Positions 8,832 to 17,391 of a DNA stretch of 64,000 nucleotides are shown in pieces. The stretch's first letter is position 1; every line of letters starts with the position of its first letter. A program made the position numbers and the translations under genes. Origin of the DNA: Xanthobacter dioxanivorans (GTDB lineage: Bacteria > Pseudomonadota > Alphaproteobacteria > Rhizobiales > Xanthobacteraceae); contig NZ_CP063362.1 in the NCBI RefSeq assembly GCF_016807805.1, forward strand, positions 2,159,001-2,223,000. Reading direction: 5' to 3'. The notes below the pieces were generated by a model that did no database searches, was not told the origin of the DNA, and saw only the letters and a list, made by a program, of their open reading frames with translations.

Positions 8832-8947
8832 TGCCCACATCCGCCTCGTCGCGGCCCTCGCGGGATGCCGGAGCCCGGACCGATCGCGCTCCGGGAGCGC
8901 GCGCGGACCATGCGGGCCATGCCGCCGCGTGGCCTGCTTGCGCCCCC

Positions 8948-8977
8948 GGCACCCGCCCGCGGCAGCGGGCGGGTGCC
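8948..8977 (+). terminator. strong hairpin between ligase and permease genes
   Basis: A perfect 13-base stem, GGCACCCGCCCGC with GCGGGCGGGTGCC, closes on a GGCA tetraloop. No T-run follows. It may terminate or attenuate transcription from the ligase gene, or protect the mRNA end. Otherwise the 8832-9045 gap shows nothing coding. Confidence 0.6.
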
Positions 8978-9045
8978 ATTGACATTGCCAATGCCTCGGA
9001 GTTGCGACGCCGGAGATAATCCAACATGCGTCGTGCAGGAGCCGA

Positions 9046-11070
9046 ATGATGCTTGAGTCAAGTCTGTTCCTTGTCGCGAACGGAGTCTCCATCGGTATAA
9101 CGCTATTTATCGCCGCGTCCGGGCTCGCGATACTTTTCGGCATTCTCAAGATGCTGAATTTCGCCCATGGCAGCTTCATCATGGTCGGCGCCTATCTCGC
9201 GAGCACGCTGCTCAGCGCTGTCCCAGGCTATGGGATTGCAGCCTTCCTTGGGATTGCCGCTGTGGCCGGCATCCTCGTCGGGCTCGCGGGTCTGGTGGTG
9301 GATCGGGTCATCTTTCGGCGGCTTCAAGGACTGGACGAAGCGGTTGCCCTCATCGCGACTTTCGCTTTGATGCTTGTGGTGGACGGCGGAGTGGAGTTGA
9401 TCTGGGGGCCTCACTATATTTCGGTGGATGTCCCGCAGGGCTTGGATGGGGCGATTTTCCTGGGACCGCTTGCGATCCCTTCGTTTTCCGTGCTTCTGCT
9501 TGTGGTCGGGGTTGTGCTTTTCCTGCTCGTGGATCTTGTGCTGACCCGGTCGTGGATGGGGAAGACGCTGCAGGCCGTTTCCGATGATCGGTGGATCATG
9601 GACATTCTCGGGCACAATCCCCGTCAGCTCGAAATCCTCGCAGTCTTCTTTGCCTTCTTCCTCGCAGGCTTTGCCGGAGCGGTCCTGTCGCCCAACCAGG
9701 TGCTCGCACCGGACCTCGGGCGGCATATGATCATCCAGGCCTTTGCCGTGGTGGTGGTGGGTGGGCTCGGCAGCATCAGGGGCGCTTTTCTGGCGGCGAT
9801 GCTGCTCGGGATAGCTGAAAGCTTCGGCTCCACTGTCATGCCCAGCTTGTCCCTTTATCTCGGCATGATCGTGATCCTCATTTTGCGGCCGCAAGGGCTT
9901 GTCGCGCGGCGGATCTCGCCGCGGCCCGGCTTCTGGTCCTGGTCTTGGCTCTGGGAAGGGCTGGGAAGCGCGGCCAAGGGCCGGGAGGGCGCCACGCCCG
10001 CCGGAGTTAGCGGGAAGAGTGTTCCGGATGCGTTCCACTCCGCGCCGGCCTCGGCGCGACCCGGCGGAGGCTCCGTGGCCGAGACGGCATGTTTCATCCT
10101 TCTCTTTCTGGCCCTGGTGTCCGTTCCGTTCTGGGCGGGGGCGGGTCTGGTCTTCGTCGTCGGCATCGGGTTGATTTCGGCCGTCTTCTCCATGTCGTGG
10201 AACCTGATGTTCGGCTTCGCCGGGGTGGCGAGCTTCGGACATGCGGCGTTCTTCGCCATCGGTGCCTACCTTTCGGCCTATGCGCTCAAGTATGAGCCGG
10301 GGGTGTCCTTTGGCTTCGTTCTCGCCGGAGCATTCGTCCTTGGGGGGCTCGTGGCGGTTCCGGTGGGCATACTGGCCCTGCGTCGGGCTACCGGAGTCCA
10401 GCTCGCCATCCTCACGCTGGCGCTGGCCGAGGTTCTGCGCGTGCTTATCAGCTATGCGCCCGCCCTCGGGCGCGACGAGGGGTTAAGCGCCGTGCCGCGG
10501 CCCAGCATCGGATTTGGAAGCTGGTCCATTCATCTTGCCTCCGATGCACGCTACTATTTTTTCCTTTGTGCCGCTTGCGGGTTGATGATCTGGATTCTGC
10601 GCAATGTCTGCCGAAGCAGCTTTGGGCGGACGCTGCGTGCCATCCGGCAGGATGCTGAGCGGTCGATGTTCCTCGGCATCAATGTCGACCGCTTCCGGCT
10701 GCAGGCATTCGTGCTGGCCGCTGCGATCGCGGCCTATGTCGGGGCCCTGTCTGCGCCGTTGAGCCAGATCGTGACCCCTCAGGTCGCGGGCATCTCGAGG
10801 TCGACCGAGCCCATGTTGCACACGCTGCTGGGAGGCGCGGGATCGTTCTGGGGGCCTGCTCTGGGCACGGCGATTTTTTCCGCCATTGACTACGGGACCC
10901 GCACGTTCGCCGGCTTGTCGGAGTTCATTATGGGAATAACGCTGCTCCTCGTGGTCCTGGTGGCGCCGTCTGGGGTGGCAGGGCTTTTCAGGAGGTTATT
11001 GCGCCGATTGTTTTCGGCGAGATCCTCGGGCGCAGCATCGGTGCCAAGTCCTGCGGTGGAGAGGCTGTGA
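9046..11070 (+). CDS. ABC transporter permease, LivH-LivM fusion
   Basis: A 674-residue membrane protein that joins both permeases of a branched-chain-amino-acid-type importer. Residues 1 to about 290 are LivH-like (LNFAHGSFIMVGAYLAS, VVVGGLGSIRGAFLAAMLLGIAES, ending LRPQGL). A hydrophilic, proline- and glycine-rich linker of about 50 residues follows. From about 345 the LivM-like half begins (WNLMFGFAGVASFGHAAFFAIGAYLSAYAL, QDAERSMFLGINVDRFRLQAFVLAA). A single chain therefore supplies the whole translocation pore. It overlaps the ATPase gene by one base. No binding-protein gene is attached; those at 1-660 or 13745-15010 are candidates. Confidence 0.92.
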   Translation: MMLESSLFLVANGVSIGITLFIAASGLAILFGILKMLNFAHGSFIMVGAYLASTLLSAVPGYGIAAFLGIAAVAGILVGLAGLVVDRVIFRRLQGLDEAVALIATFALMLVVDGGVELIWGPHYISVDVPQGLDGAIFLGPLAIPSFSVLLLVVGVVLFLLVDLVLTRSWMGKTLQAVSDDRWIMDILGHNPRQLEILAVFFAFFLAGFAGAVLSPNQVLAPDLGRHMIIQAFAVVVVGGLGSIRGAFLAAMLLGIAESFGSTVMPSLSLYLGMIVILILRPQGLVARRISPRPGFWSWSWLWEGLGSAAKGREGATPAGVSGKSVPDAFHSAPASARPGGGSVAETACFILLFLALVSVPFWAGAGLVFVVGIGLISAVFSMSWNLMFGFAGVASFGHAAFFAIGAYLSAYALKYEPGVSFGFVLAGAFVLGGLVAVPVGILALRRATGVQLAILTLALAEVLRVLISYAPALGRDEGLSAVPRPSIGFGSWSIHLASDARYYFFLCAACGLMIWILRNVCRSSFGRTLRAIRQDAERSMFLGINVDRFRLQAFVLAAAIAAYVGALSAPLSQIVTPQVAGISRSTEPMLHTLLGGAGSFWGPALGTAIFSAIDYGTRTFAGLSEFIMGITLLLVVLVAPSGVAGLFRRLLRRLFSARSSGAASVPSPAVERL

Positions 11071-11837
11071 TGTCACCTCTTCTCAGGGCGGAAGGCCTTT
11101 GCAAGACCTATGGCGGATTTCATGCCTTGAAAGATGTTTCATTTGAAGTCATGGCAGGGGAGACGCTGGCCATAATCGGACCGAATGGAGCCGGAAAGAC
11201 CACGCTCTTCAAGATGTTGACGGGCGAAGTCGTGAGGACCAGCGGGCAGATTTTTCTCCGCGATGCCGACATCACACGTGTCTCGGCGGAGATGAGGACC
11301 CGAATGGGGTTGGGTCGGACCTTTCAGATCGTCAGGGTTTTTCCGGAGTTCAGCCTCATGGAGAACCTCATCGTCGCCATCGAAGCGCGTCAGCGCGCGC
11401 GAGGTCGCCGGAATGGCATCCTGAACGTTCGCCCGTCACAGGCGGTCGCCGACGAGGCCCATCATCGGCTCGCCATGATGGGAATTGCCAGGTTGCATGG
11501 AACGGAGGCGCGGCACATTTCGCTGGGCGACCGCAAGCGCCTGGAGTTGGCCATGACGCTGGCTATGGAGCCGTCGGTCCTGATGTTGGACGAGCCCACC
11601 GCGGGCATGTCGCCTTCCGAGCGGATCGCCATCATCGATCTCATACAACGCACCAAGGAGGAGCAGCGGCTCACGATCTTGTTCACCGAGCACGACATGG
11701 ATTTCGTCTTCCAGCTGGCGCAGCATCTGATGGTGATGAACCAGGGAGAGCGTATATTTTTCGGGCCCCCGGAGGCGGTGAAAACGAACGCGGTTGTCCA
11801 GGAAATCTACCTCGGGAAGGATCTCGCACATGCTTGA
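11070..11837 (+). CDS. ABC transporter ATP-binding protein, LivG type
   Basis: A 255-residue ATPase energising the fused permease. Walker A is [12 protein letters not shown], the signature motif is ISLGDRKRLELAMTLA (the LSxGD form typical of LivG), Walker B is VLMLDEPTAGM, and the switch His lies in FTEHDMDFVF. The ATG at 11070 shares one base with the upstream stop (TGATG) and follows GGAGAGG; an in-frame GTG lies one codon earlier. The gene overlaps livF-type gene by 8 bases, indicating translational coupling. Confidence 0.93.
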   Translation: MSPLLRAEGLCKTYGGFHALKDVSFEVMAGETLAIIGPNGAGKTTLFKMLTGEVVRTSGQIFLRDADITRVSAEMRTRMGLGRTFQIVRVFPEFSLMENLIVAIEARQRARGRRNGILNVRPSQAVADEAHHRLAMMGIARLHGTEARHISLGDRKRLELAMTLAMEPSVLMLDEPTAGMSPSERIAIIDLIQRTKEEQRLTILFTEHDMDFVFQLAQHLMVMNQGERIFFGPPEAVKTNAVVQEIYLGKDLAHA

Positions 11838-12528
11838 GGTGAGTGGTCTTAATTCCTACTATGGAGAAAGCCACATTCTTCATGGCATCGATCTTACGGT
11901 ACCGGCGGGTGGGCGTGTGGCTCTCATCGGGAGAAATGGAGCCGGCAAGAGCACGTTTCTGAAGAGCCTGATGGGTGCCGGCCCGACGGCGCGAGGCGAG
12001 ATCCGCTGGGATGGCCGAAATCTTAAGGCGATGGCGCCTTATGCCCGTGCGCGGCTGGGAATGGCCTTTGTCCCGGAAGACCGGCGCATTCTCGGGAACC
12101 TGACTGTCTTCGAGAACCTGAAGATTGTCCGGGGCCACACGTCATCGGGCCGGATGGCGACGCCGGAGGAAATTTTGGATCAGTTTCCACTGCTCAAGCC
12201 GCTGAAGGAACGCCTTGGCGGCGTGTTGAGCGGTGGCCAGCAGCAGTTGCTCGCTTTGGCGCGTGCTGAGATCTCCAATCCGCGACTTCTGCTTCTCGAC
12301 GAGCCTACGGAAGGTCTGGCGCCGGTGATCGTCGAGAACATGGTGGCCGATGTGCAGCGTATTTGTAGGAACGGGTGCTCCCTTCTCCTGTGCGAGCAGA
12401 GCCTCTGGTTTTCTCGCCGATGCACGGATTATGTGCATGTCATCGATAGCGGACGTCTCGTGTTTTCTGGTCTCTGGCAAGAGCTCGATGCAGCTGAAGA
12501 TGTAATGAAAAGATACATTGGAATATAA
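11830..12528 (+). CDS. ABC transporter ATP-binding protein, LivF type
   Basis: A 232-residue second ATPase of the importer. Walker A is LIGRNGAGKST, the signature is LSGGQQQLLALARAEI, Walker B is LLLLDEPTEGLAP, and the LivF hallmark VPEDRRILGNLTVFENL is present. The ATG at 11830, within the end of the LivG-type gene, is preferred; a longer in-frame start at 11794 would only add residues with no family match. It is last in the operon; the following 179 bases are relatively AT-rich and show no clear hairpin. Confidence 0.93.
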   Translation: MLEVSGLNSYYGESHILHGIDLTVPAGGRVALIGRNGAGKSTFLKSLMGAGPTARGEIRWDGRNLKAMAPYARARLGMAFVPEDRRILGNLTVFENLKIVRGHTSSGRMATPEEILDQFPLLKPLKERLGGVLSGGQQQLLALARAEISNPRLLLLDEPTEGLAPVIVENMVADVQRICRNGCSLLLCEQSLWFSRRCTDYVHVIDSGRLVFSGLWQELDAAEDVMKRYIGI

Positions 12529-12707
12529 TATTAAGAAAAATACAGCATGGTGAGCCTCGACAATTTAAATCAATAATTGAAATTTTCCACTTGAGAAAGC
12601 TATAACATCTTGCGTGATGGTGGCGAAGGGCGGTTCGAGCGATCAGTCGCGATGGGTATATTTTGTTGATTCCTGGGAATTTGTTCTCGGTGATCCGGTG
12701 TTGAATA

Positions 12708-13481
12708 TCATGTTCCCTTAAATCGAGGTGGGCGCCGTTCCAGGAAGGCGAGCTTTCCTTCTTCGTGGTCTTCGGTGCCTGCCAGGAGCGGCTGCCCGTC
12801 CAGCTCCCAATCGAGCACTTCTTCGAGCCGGGCCGGACCGCGCGCCAGGGCGGCCTTGATTTGCGAAACCGACCCCGGCGCCGCATCGGCGAATCGGGAT
12901 GCGCACCGGATGGCTTCATCCAGGGTGCCTCCCTCGGAAGCAAGATGGTCCGCAATGCCAAGGCGCGCGGCTTCCGCCGCGTCCAGCACGTTGCCGCTCA
13001 GCATCAGCGCCTTGGCTCGCCCAAGGCCGACCCGTCCCGGAAGTGACCACAGAAGGCCGAGGTCCGGCATCAGTCCCACCTTCGCGAACGCCGCGGAGAA
13101 ACGGGCAGTCGGGCCGGCCACCACTTGGTCACACAGCAGGGCCAGGGAAAAGCCCGCGCCATAGGCTGGCCCGTCCACCGCCGCGACGAAGACCTTCGGG
13201 CTTCGTGTGATCAGGCGGATCGCGCTACGCCAGCCCTCGAGCCGCGCCCGGCGCTCGAGCATGCAGCGAGAGCGCATTTCGCCCAGATCGCCGCCGGAGC
13301 AAAAGGCGCCCCCCGCCCCGGTCAGCACCACCGCACGGTAGGAGGGATCGGCGGCAATCTCACCCAGCAGCGGCACAAGCGCCTCTCGGATGGCATCGCC
13401 GATCGCGTTGCGCTTGTCCGGTCGATTGAGCGTGAGGATTGCGATCGAGCCTTGCCGGTCCAGGAGCACCGCGTCGTTCAT
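12708..13481 (-). CDS. enoyl-CoA hydratase/isomerase family protein
   Basis: A 257-residue crotonase-fold protein starting at MNDAVLLDRQGSIAILTLNRPDKRNAIGD; the reading frame is open farther upstream but that part has no family character. The oxyanion segment is FCSGGDLGEM and the second core is AAVDGPAYGAGFSLALLCDQVVAG followed by SAAFAKVGLMPDLG. The first catalytic Glu of classic hydratases is Ser and the second is replaced by Lys-Val, with an Asp in MPDLG as in isomerases such as PaaG. A 2-cyclohexenyl or delta3-delta2 isomerase-like role is possible. It stands alone on the minus strand, divergent from the solute-binding gene at 13745. Confidence 0.87.
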   Translation of the reverse strand: MNDAVLLDRQGSIAILTLNRPDKRNAIGDAIREALVPLLGEIAADPSYRAVVLTGAGGAFCSGGDLGEMRSRCMLERRARLEGWRSAIRLITRSPKVFVAAVDGPAYGAGFSLALLCDQVVAGPTARFSAAFAKVGLMPDLGLLWSLPGRVGLGRAKALMLSGNVLDAAEAARLGIADHLASEGGTLDEAIRCASRFADAAPGSVSQIKAALARGPARLEEVLDWELDGQPLLAGTEDHEEGKLAFLERRPPRFKGT

Positions 13482-13678
13482 GGCGTTTGCCTCAGTGTGG
13501 TGGCGCCGGTGGCACCCGGCGTCGGGATCTCCGGCTCCGCGTTGCGAAGGGTCGCCGCGGAGGGGGCGCAAGCCCGATTCTCCCGCCCCCCCCGCCCGGC
13601 CTGGGCGCGCGCTGCGGTGGGAAATCGCCGGGCCCCGGGCAGGACGTTGCATGAATCGCCCCGGTGACCTATTCATAT

Positions 13679-13693
13679 ATTGGTCAGTCCATT
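13679..13693. promoter_or_regulatory. FCD-GntR-type operator candidate (one mismatch)
   Basis: ATTGGTCAGTCCATT matches AATGG-N5-CCATT except at the second base and shares its spacer with the site at 29049. It lies 52 bases before the solute-binding gene start, within an AT-rich patch of an otherwise GC-rich gap. Confidence 0.5.
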
Positions 13694-13744
13694 ATATCAA
13701 TGTATACGACCCCGAAAAGGGGCTTCGCGGAGGAAGCAAGGGCA

Positions 13745-15010
13745 ATGAACAGTTCAACGGGACACGCTCGCGCGTGGTGGCCGGGTGTCCGCCGGCGAAC
13801 GGTCGGTGCACCTCCGCGCCGGGGGGGGGCGGCGTTTGCCAGCCTCGGCCTCGCCGCCTTTCTGGCCCTGTGTGGCGGATCGGCGGCCTGGGCGGTCAAG
13901 ATCGGCGTTCTGACCGACATGAGCGGCGTCATCGGCGACGCCGCCGGCCAAGGCTCCGTGGTGGCGGCCGAGCTCGCCGTAGAAGACATGGGTGGCCCGG
14001 TTCTCGGCAAGCCCGTCGAAATCGTCAGCGCCGACCACCAGTTCAAGCCCGATCTGGCGGCGACCATCACCCGGCGCTGGTTCGACGTGGAGGGCGTGGA
14101 CGCGGTGGCCGATCTCACCGTGTCGCCCATCGCCCTGGCGGCGCAGCAGATCGGACGTGACAAGAACAAGATCATCCTGATCGCCGGATCCGGAACGCAG
14201 GCCCTGTTCGGGACCAACTGCACCTCCACCAGCTTCGTCTGGATGTTCGATACCGCGCTGCAGACCAGGGCCGCCGTTCAGGCCGCCGCCGAGCCCGGGG
14301 CGAAATGGTTCCTCATCAGCCCCGCCTACACCTATGGCATCGAGATGGAAACCTTGATGCGCAAGCAGATCGAGGCCCAGGGTGGCACCGTGATCGGCGC
14401 AACGCGGATGCCTGTGGGGACCATGGATTACGGCTCGGTAATCACCTCCGCCCAGGCCTCCGGAGCCACCTATATCGGCTTCGCGCAGGCCGGCCACGAC
14501 GCGATCCGTCTGGTCCAGCAGGCGCACGACTTTGGCGTAGCGCGCGGCGGGCAAAAGCTGGTTGCGCAGTTTCTCTTCATCACCGACGTGAACAGCATGG
14601 ACCGGAAGGCGGTGGACGACCTCCTCATCCCCACGCCGTTCTACTGGAATACGAATGATGCGACGCGGGCCTTCAGCAAGCGCTTCTTCGAACGTATGAA
14701 ACGCCCGCCGACCCTGATTCAGGCCGGGGTCTACAGCTCCGTGCTGCACTATCTGAAGGCGGTGAAGGCGGCGGGAACCGTGGACGCGACCGCGGTTGCC
14801 GCCGCCATGCGGGCCATGCGGGTGAACGATGCCACGATAGTGGACGGCCTCATCCGCGAGGACGGTCGGCTGATGCGCGACATGTATCTCATGCGCATCA
14901 AGCCGGCGGAAAAGGTCAAAGTGGCATGGGACTATTTCGAGGTCGTCAAGGCCATTCCCCTCGACCCCGCCCAGCGCTCGACATCCAATCCCGCGTGCAC
15001 ACGGCATTGA
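13745..15010 (+). CDS. ABC transporter solute-binding protein, Liv/amide type
   Basis: A 421-residue periplasmic protein. The chosen ATG follows GGAGGAAG; the N-terminus then has a long basic stretch and a hydrophobic core ending SAAWA before VKIGVLTDMSGVIGD, a typical secretion signal with cleavage near residue 55. The mature part shows both lobes of a type I binding protein (VVAAELAVEDMGG, SPIALAAQQIGRDKN, YTYGIEMETLMRKQIEAQGG). Similar proteins bind aromatic or short organic acids for Liv-type importers. No transporter genes adjoin, so it may serve the one ending at 12528 or lend another importer a second specificity. A strong hairpin follows the stop. Confidence 0.9.
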   Translation: MNSSTGHARAWWPGVRRRTVGAPPRRGGAAFASLGLAAFLALCGGSAAWAVKIGVLTDMSGVIGDAAGQGSVVAAELAVEDMGGPVLGKPVEIVSADHQFKPDLAATITRRWFDVEGVDAVADLTVSPIALAAQQIGRDKNKIILIAGSGTQALFGTNCTSTSFVWMFDTALQTRAAVQAAAEPGAKWFLISPAYTYGIEMETLMRKQIEAQGGTVIGATRMPVGTMDYGSVITSAQASGATYIGFAQAGHDAIRLVQQAHDFGVARGGQKLVAQFLFITDVNSMDRKAVDDLLIPTPFYWNTNDATRAFSKRFFERMKRPPTLIQAGVYSSVLHYLKAVKAAGTVDATAVAAAMRAMRVNDATIVDGLIREDGRLMRDMYLMRIKPAEKVKVAWDYFEVVKAIPLDPAQRSTSNPACTRH

Positions 15011-15017
15011 GGTAAAT

Positions 15018-15042
15018 CCGGGCGCCCCTCGGGAGCGCCCGG
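15018..15042. terminator. bidirectional terminator-like hairpin between convergent genes
   Basis: CCGGGCGC pairs with GCGCCCGG, with a further inner CCC/GGG pairing around a two-base loop. It is placed 8 bases after the solute-binding gene and 36 bases before the end of the convergent dehydrogenase gene, so it could stop transcription from both sides. No T-run is seen. Confidence 0.6.
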
Positions 15043-15078
15043 CGCCGTACCGGGGTCTACGGCGAGCCCGCCCGGTCC

Positions 15079-16182
15079 TCAGCTCGACCGACCTGCGGCA
15101 AGATAGGTCGCGCCGACCCGGTCACGGTGGTCGTCGCTTCCGCCGAACAGGGCCGCCAGCACCATCAGCCGCTTGTAATACTGGCCCACCGCGTATTCGG
15201 CGGTAAGGCCGATGCCTCCGTGAAGCTGGATCGCAGCTTCGCCCACCAGCCGGCCGGCCTTCGCGGCCCGCGCCTTCGCGGCGGAGGCCATCGTGCTGCG
15301 TTGATCAGGATCGTCGAGCGAAGCCGCCGCGGCGGTCACCAGATTTTCCGTCAGCTGCAGGTCCAGCACCATGTCGGCGAAACGGTGGCGCAGGGCCTGG
15401 AATGACGCGAGCGACGCCCCGAACTGCCGGCGCGTCGCGAGATGTTCGCGCGTCAACTCGACCGCGCCGCGCATGGCGCCCACCGCCTCGGCGGCTGCGG
15501 CGATCGCCGCCCGGTCGCTGGCGCGGGCCAGCGCCGCGTCCGCTTCGCGACCACGCAGCAGGACGGTCCCGGCGGGGATCTCGGCCCGGATGTCGAGGTC
15601 GCTGGCGCGGCGCTCGTCCATGAGCACGACATCGCGCCGGCGAATGCCCGGGTCGTGCGCGTCGACGCGGACGATCAGGCTCTCGCCAGTCGCACCGTCG
15701 CGTGCCGACACCAGGATCTCGTCGGCCTCGTCCAGGCCGAGGACGAGCGACTTGCACGCGCGCAGGAGAAGACTCGTTCCGCCCTCCGAGACCTCCGCCG
15801 AGGGGGCCTGCCCGCAGGCCCGCCCCGGCTCGTCGTCCGCCACTGTCAGGCGCCGCGCGCCGGCCACCACCTGCCGCAGCAGATCCGCACCGGCGGGGGC
15901 GGAGCCGAGGATTTCGACGGCCATCACGGCACAGGGGATATAGGCAATGGTCAGCAGGCCGCGGCCGATGCCGGCCATGATCGCCGCTTCCTCGACGCCA
16001 GACCCGCCGGCGCCGCCGACCGTCTCGGGCGCCGACGCGCCGATCCATCCGAGTTCCGCGATCTCGCGCCACACCGCGTCGAGACCGTGACCGGCTCGCC
16101 AGGCCACCTGCCGTTCGGGGGTGCAATTGTCCCGGACGAAGCGCGCGACGCTCTCTGCCAGCAGGGCTTGCTCTTCGCTCAT
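15079..16182 (-). CDS. acyl-CoA dehydrogenase family protein, subunit of a probable heteromeric enzyme
   Basis: A 367-residue flavoprotein of the acyl-CoA dehydrogenase fold, starting MSEEQALLAESVARFVRD and carrying ELGWIGASAPETVGG, a middle beta domain, and the C-terminal FAD-contact region QLHGGIGLTAEYAVGQYYKR. It is shorter and more divergent than house-keeping enzymes. The next gene, 18 bases upstream in the same operon, encodes a second dehydrogenase. Adjacent unequal pairs of this kind form alpha2-beta2 enzymes in actinobacterial steroid side-chain degradation (FadE28-FadE29), where each subunit supplies half of the flavin and active site. That analogy is my inference. Confidence 0.87.
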   Translation of the reverse strand: MSEEQALLAESVARFVRDNCTPERQVAWRAGHGLDAVWREIAELGWIGASAPETVGGAGGSGVEEAAIMAGIGRGLLTIAYIPCAVMAVEILGSAPAGADLLRQVVAGARRLTVADDEPGRACGQAPSAEVSEGGTSLLLRACKSLVLGLDEADEILVSARDGATGESLIVRVDAHDPGIRRRDVVLMDERRASDLDIRAEIPAGTVLLRGREADAALARASDRAAIAAAAEAVGAMRGAVELTREHLATRRQFGASLASFQALRHRFADMVLDLQLTENLVTAAAASLDDPDQRSTMASAAKARAAKAGRLVGEAAIQLHGGIGLTAEYAVGQYYKRLMVLAALFGGSDDHRDRVGATYLAAGRSS

Positions 16183-16200
16183 CGCCGTTACCGATCCCCC

Positions 16201-17391
16201 TCAGGTCGCCGGCCCGAACAGGTGCCCGGCCATGATGTTGCGTTGAATCTCGTTGCTGCCGCCATAGATGCTGGCGGCACGACCATGCAGCAGGGCGGGG
16301 GTGACGCCGTACCGCACCGCCGCGAGCGGACTTTCGCGCCGCGCGGCATCGGTGGGCAGCACCGCGGCCTCGGCCCCCATCAGGTCCCACAATAGCGTGT
16401 CCGCCCGCTGCAGAAGCTCGGTGCCGGCCACCTTCAGCACCGAGGCCGCCATGGCGTCGGCCGCGCCCGCCTCGGCCCGGCGCAGGGTGGCTAGCTCCGT
16501 GGCTTCGAGCGCCTTCAGGTCGATCTCGTAGTCGGCGATCCGCCGCCGCCAGGCTGGGTCCGCGAGCGCGGCCCGGCCGTGGCAGTTCGGCTGCGCCCCC
16601 AGCTCCAGCAGGGCGGCGAAGCGGCGCCTGAGGCGCGGGATGTTGGCGATCCCGATGCGTTCGTGGCCCAAGAGGAACTTGGCATAGGTCCAGCCTCGCC
16701 CGGGCTCGCCCACGAGGTTTTCCTGGGGCACGCGCACCGCATCGAGGAACACTTCGTTGAGGTGATGGTGGCCGTCGAGAGTGATGATCGGCCGGACCGT
16801 CACCCCGGGGGAGCGCATGTCGAGCAAGAGCAGTGAAAGACCGGCCTGCGGCTTGGGGGTGCTTTCGGTGCGCACCAGGCAGAACATCATGTCGGCCAGA
16901 TGCGCGAGACTGGTCCAGATCTTCTGGCCCGAAACCACGTAGTGGTTACCGTCCAGGGTGGCCCGGGTCTTCAGGGAGGCGAGGTCGGAGCCGGCATTGG
17001 GTTCCGAGAAGCCCTGGCACCACCATGTCTCGCCGGTGAGGATGCCGGGCAGGTAGCGCTGCTTCTGCTCCTGCGACGCAAAGGTGTAGAGCACCGGCCC
17101 GATCATCTGCAGTCCGAACGCCGGCAAGTCGGGTGCGAAGCCCAGGCCCAGCTCACGCTTAAACACATATTGGCGCGCCAGGGACCAGCCCGTCCCGCCA
17201 TGGTCCCGCGGCCAGGCTGGCGCGACCCAGCCCTGGTCGAACAGCCGTCTCTGCCACGAGGTCATCTCGGCACGGGTGAGGCGCAGCTCGCTCCTGACCT
17301 TGGTGCGGATCTCCTCGGGCAGCGCGCCGGCGATGAAGGCGCGGACTTCGGAGGCGAAGGCGAGATCGTCCCGTGAGATGCCGAAATTCAT
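16201..17391 (-). CDS. acyl-CoA dehydrogenase family protein, partner subunit
   Basis: A 396-residue acyl-CoA dehydrogenase. Recognisable parts are LFDQGWVAPAWPRDHGGTGWS, WWCQGFSEPNAGSDLASLKTRA (flavin/substrate loop), VSGQKIWTSLAHLADMMFCLVRT, and the C-terminal IYGGSNEIQRNIMA. In the last motif many short- and medium-chain enzymes have IYEGT with the catalytic Glu; here a Gly stands at that place, as in FadE-type enzymes with the base elsewhere or in the partner. Its ATG overlaps the stop of the MaoC-like gene (ATGA). With the gene at 15079 it probably forms one enzyme that desaturates a bulky or branched acyl-CoA. Confidence 0.88.
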   Translation of the reverse strand: MNFGISRDDLAFASEVRAFIAGALPEEIRTKVRSELRLTRAEMTSWQRRLFDQGWVAPAWPRDHGGTGWSLARQYVFKRELGLGFAPDLPAFGLQMIGPVLYTFASQEQKQRYLPGILTGETWWCQGFSEPNAGSDLASLKTRATLDGNHYVVSGQKIWTSLAHLADMMFCLVRTESTPKPQAGLSLLLLDMRSPGVTVRPIITLDGHHHLNEVFLDAVRVPQENLVGEPGRGWTYAKFLLGHERIGIANIPRLRRRFAALLELGAQPNCHGRAALADPAWRRRIADYEIDLKALEATELATLRRAEAGAADAMAASVLKVAGTELLQRADTLLWDLMGAEAAVLPTDAARRESPLAAVRYGVTPALLHGRAASIYGGSNEIQRNIMAGHLFGPAT

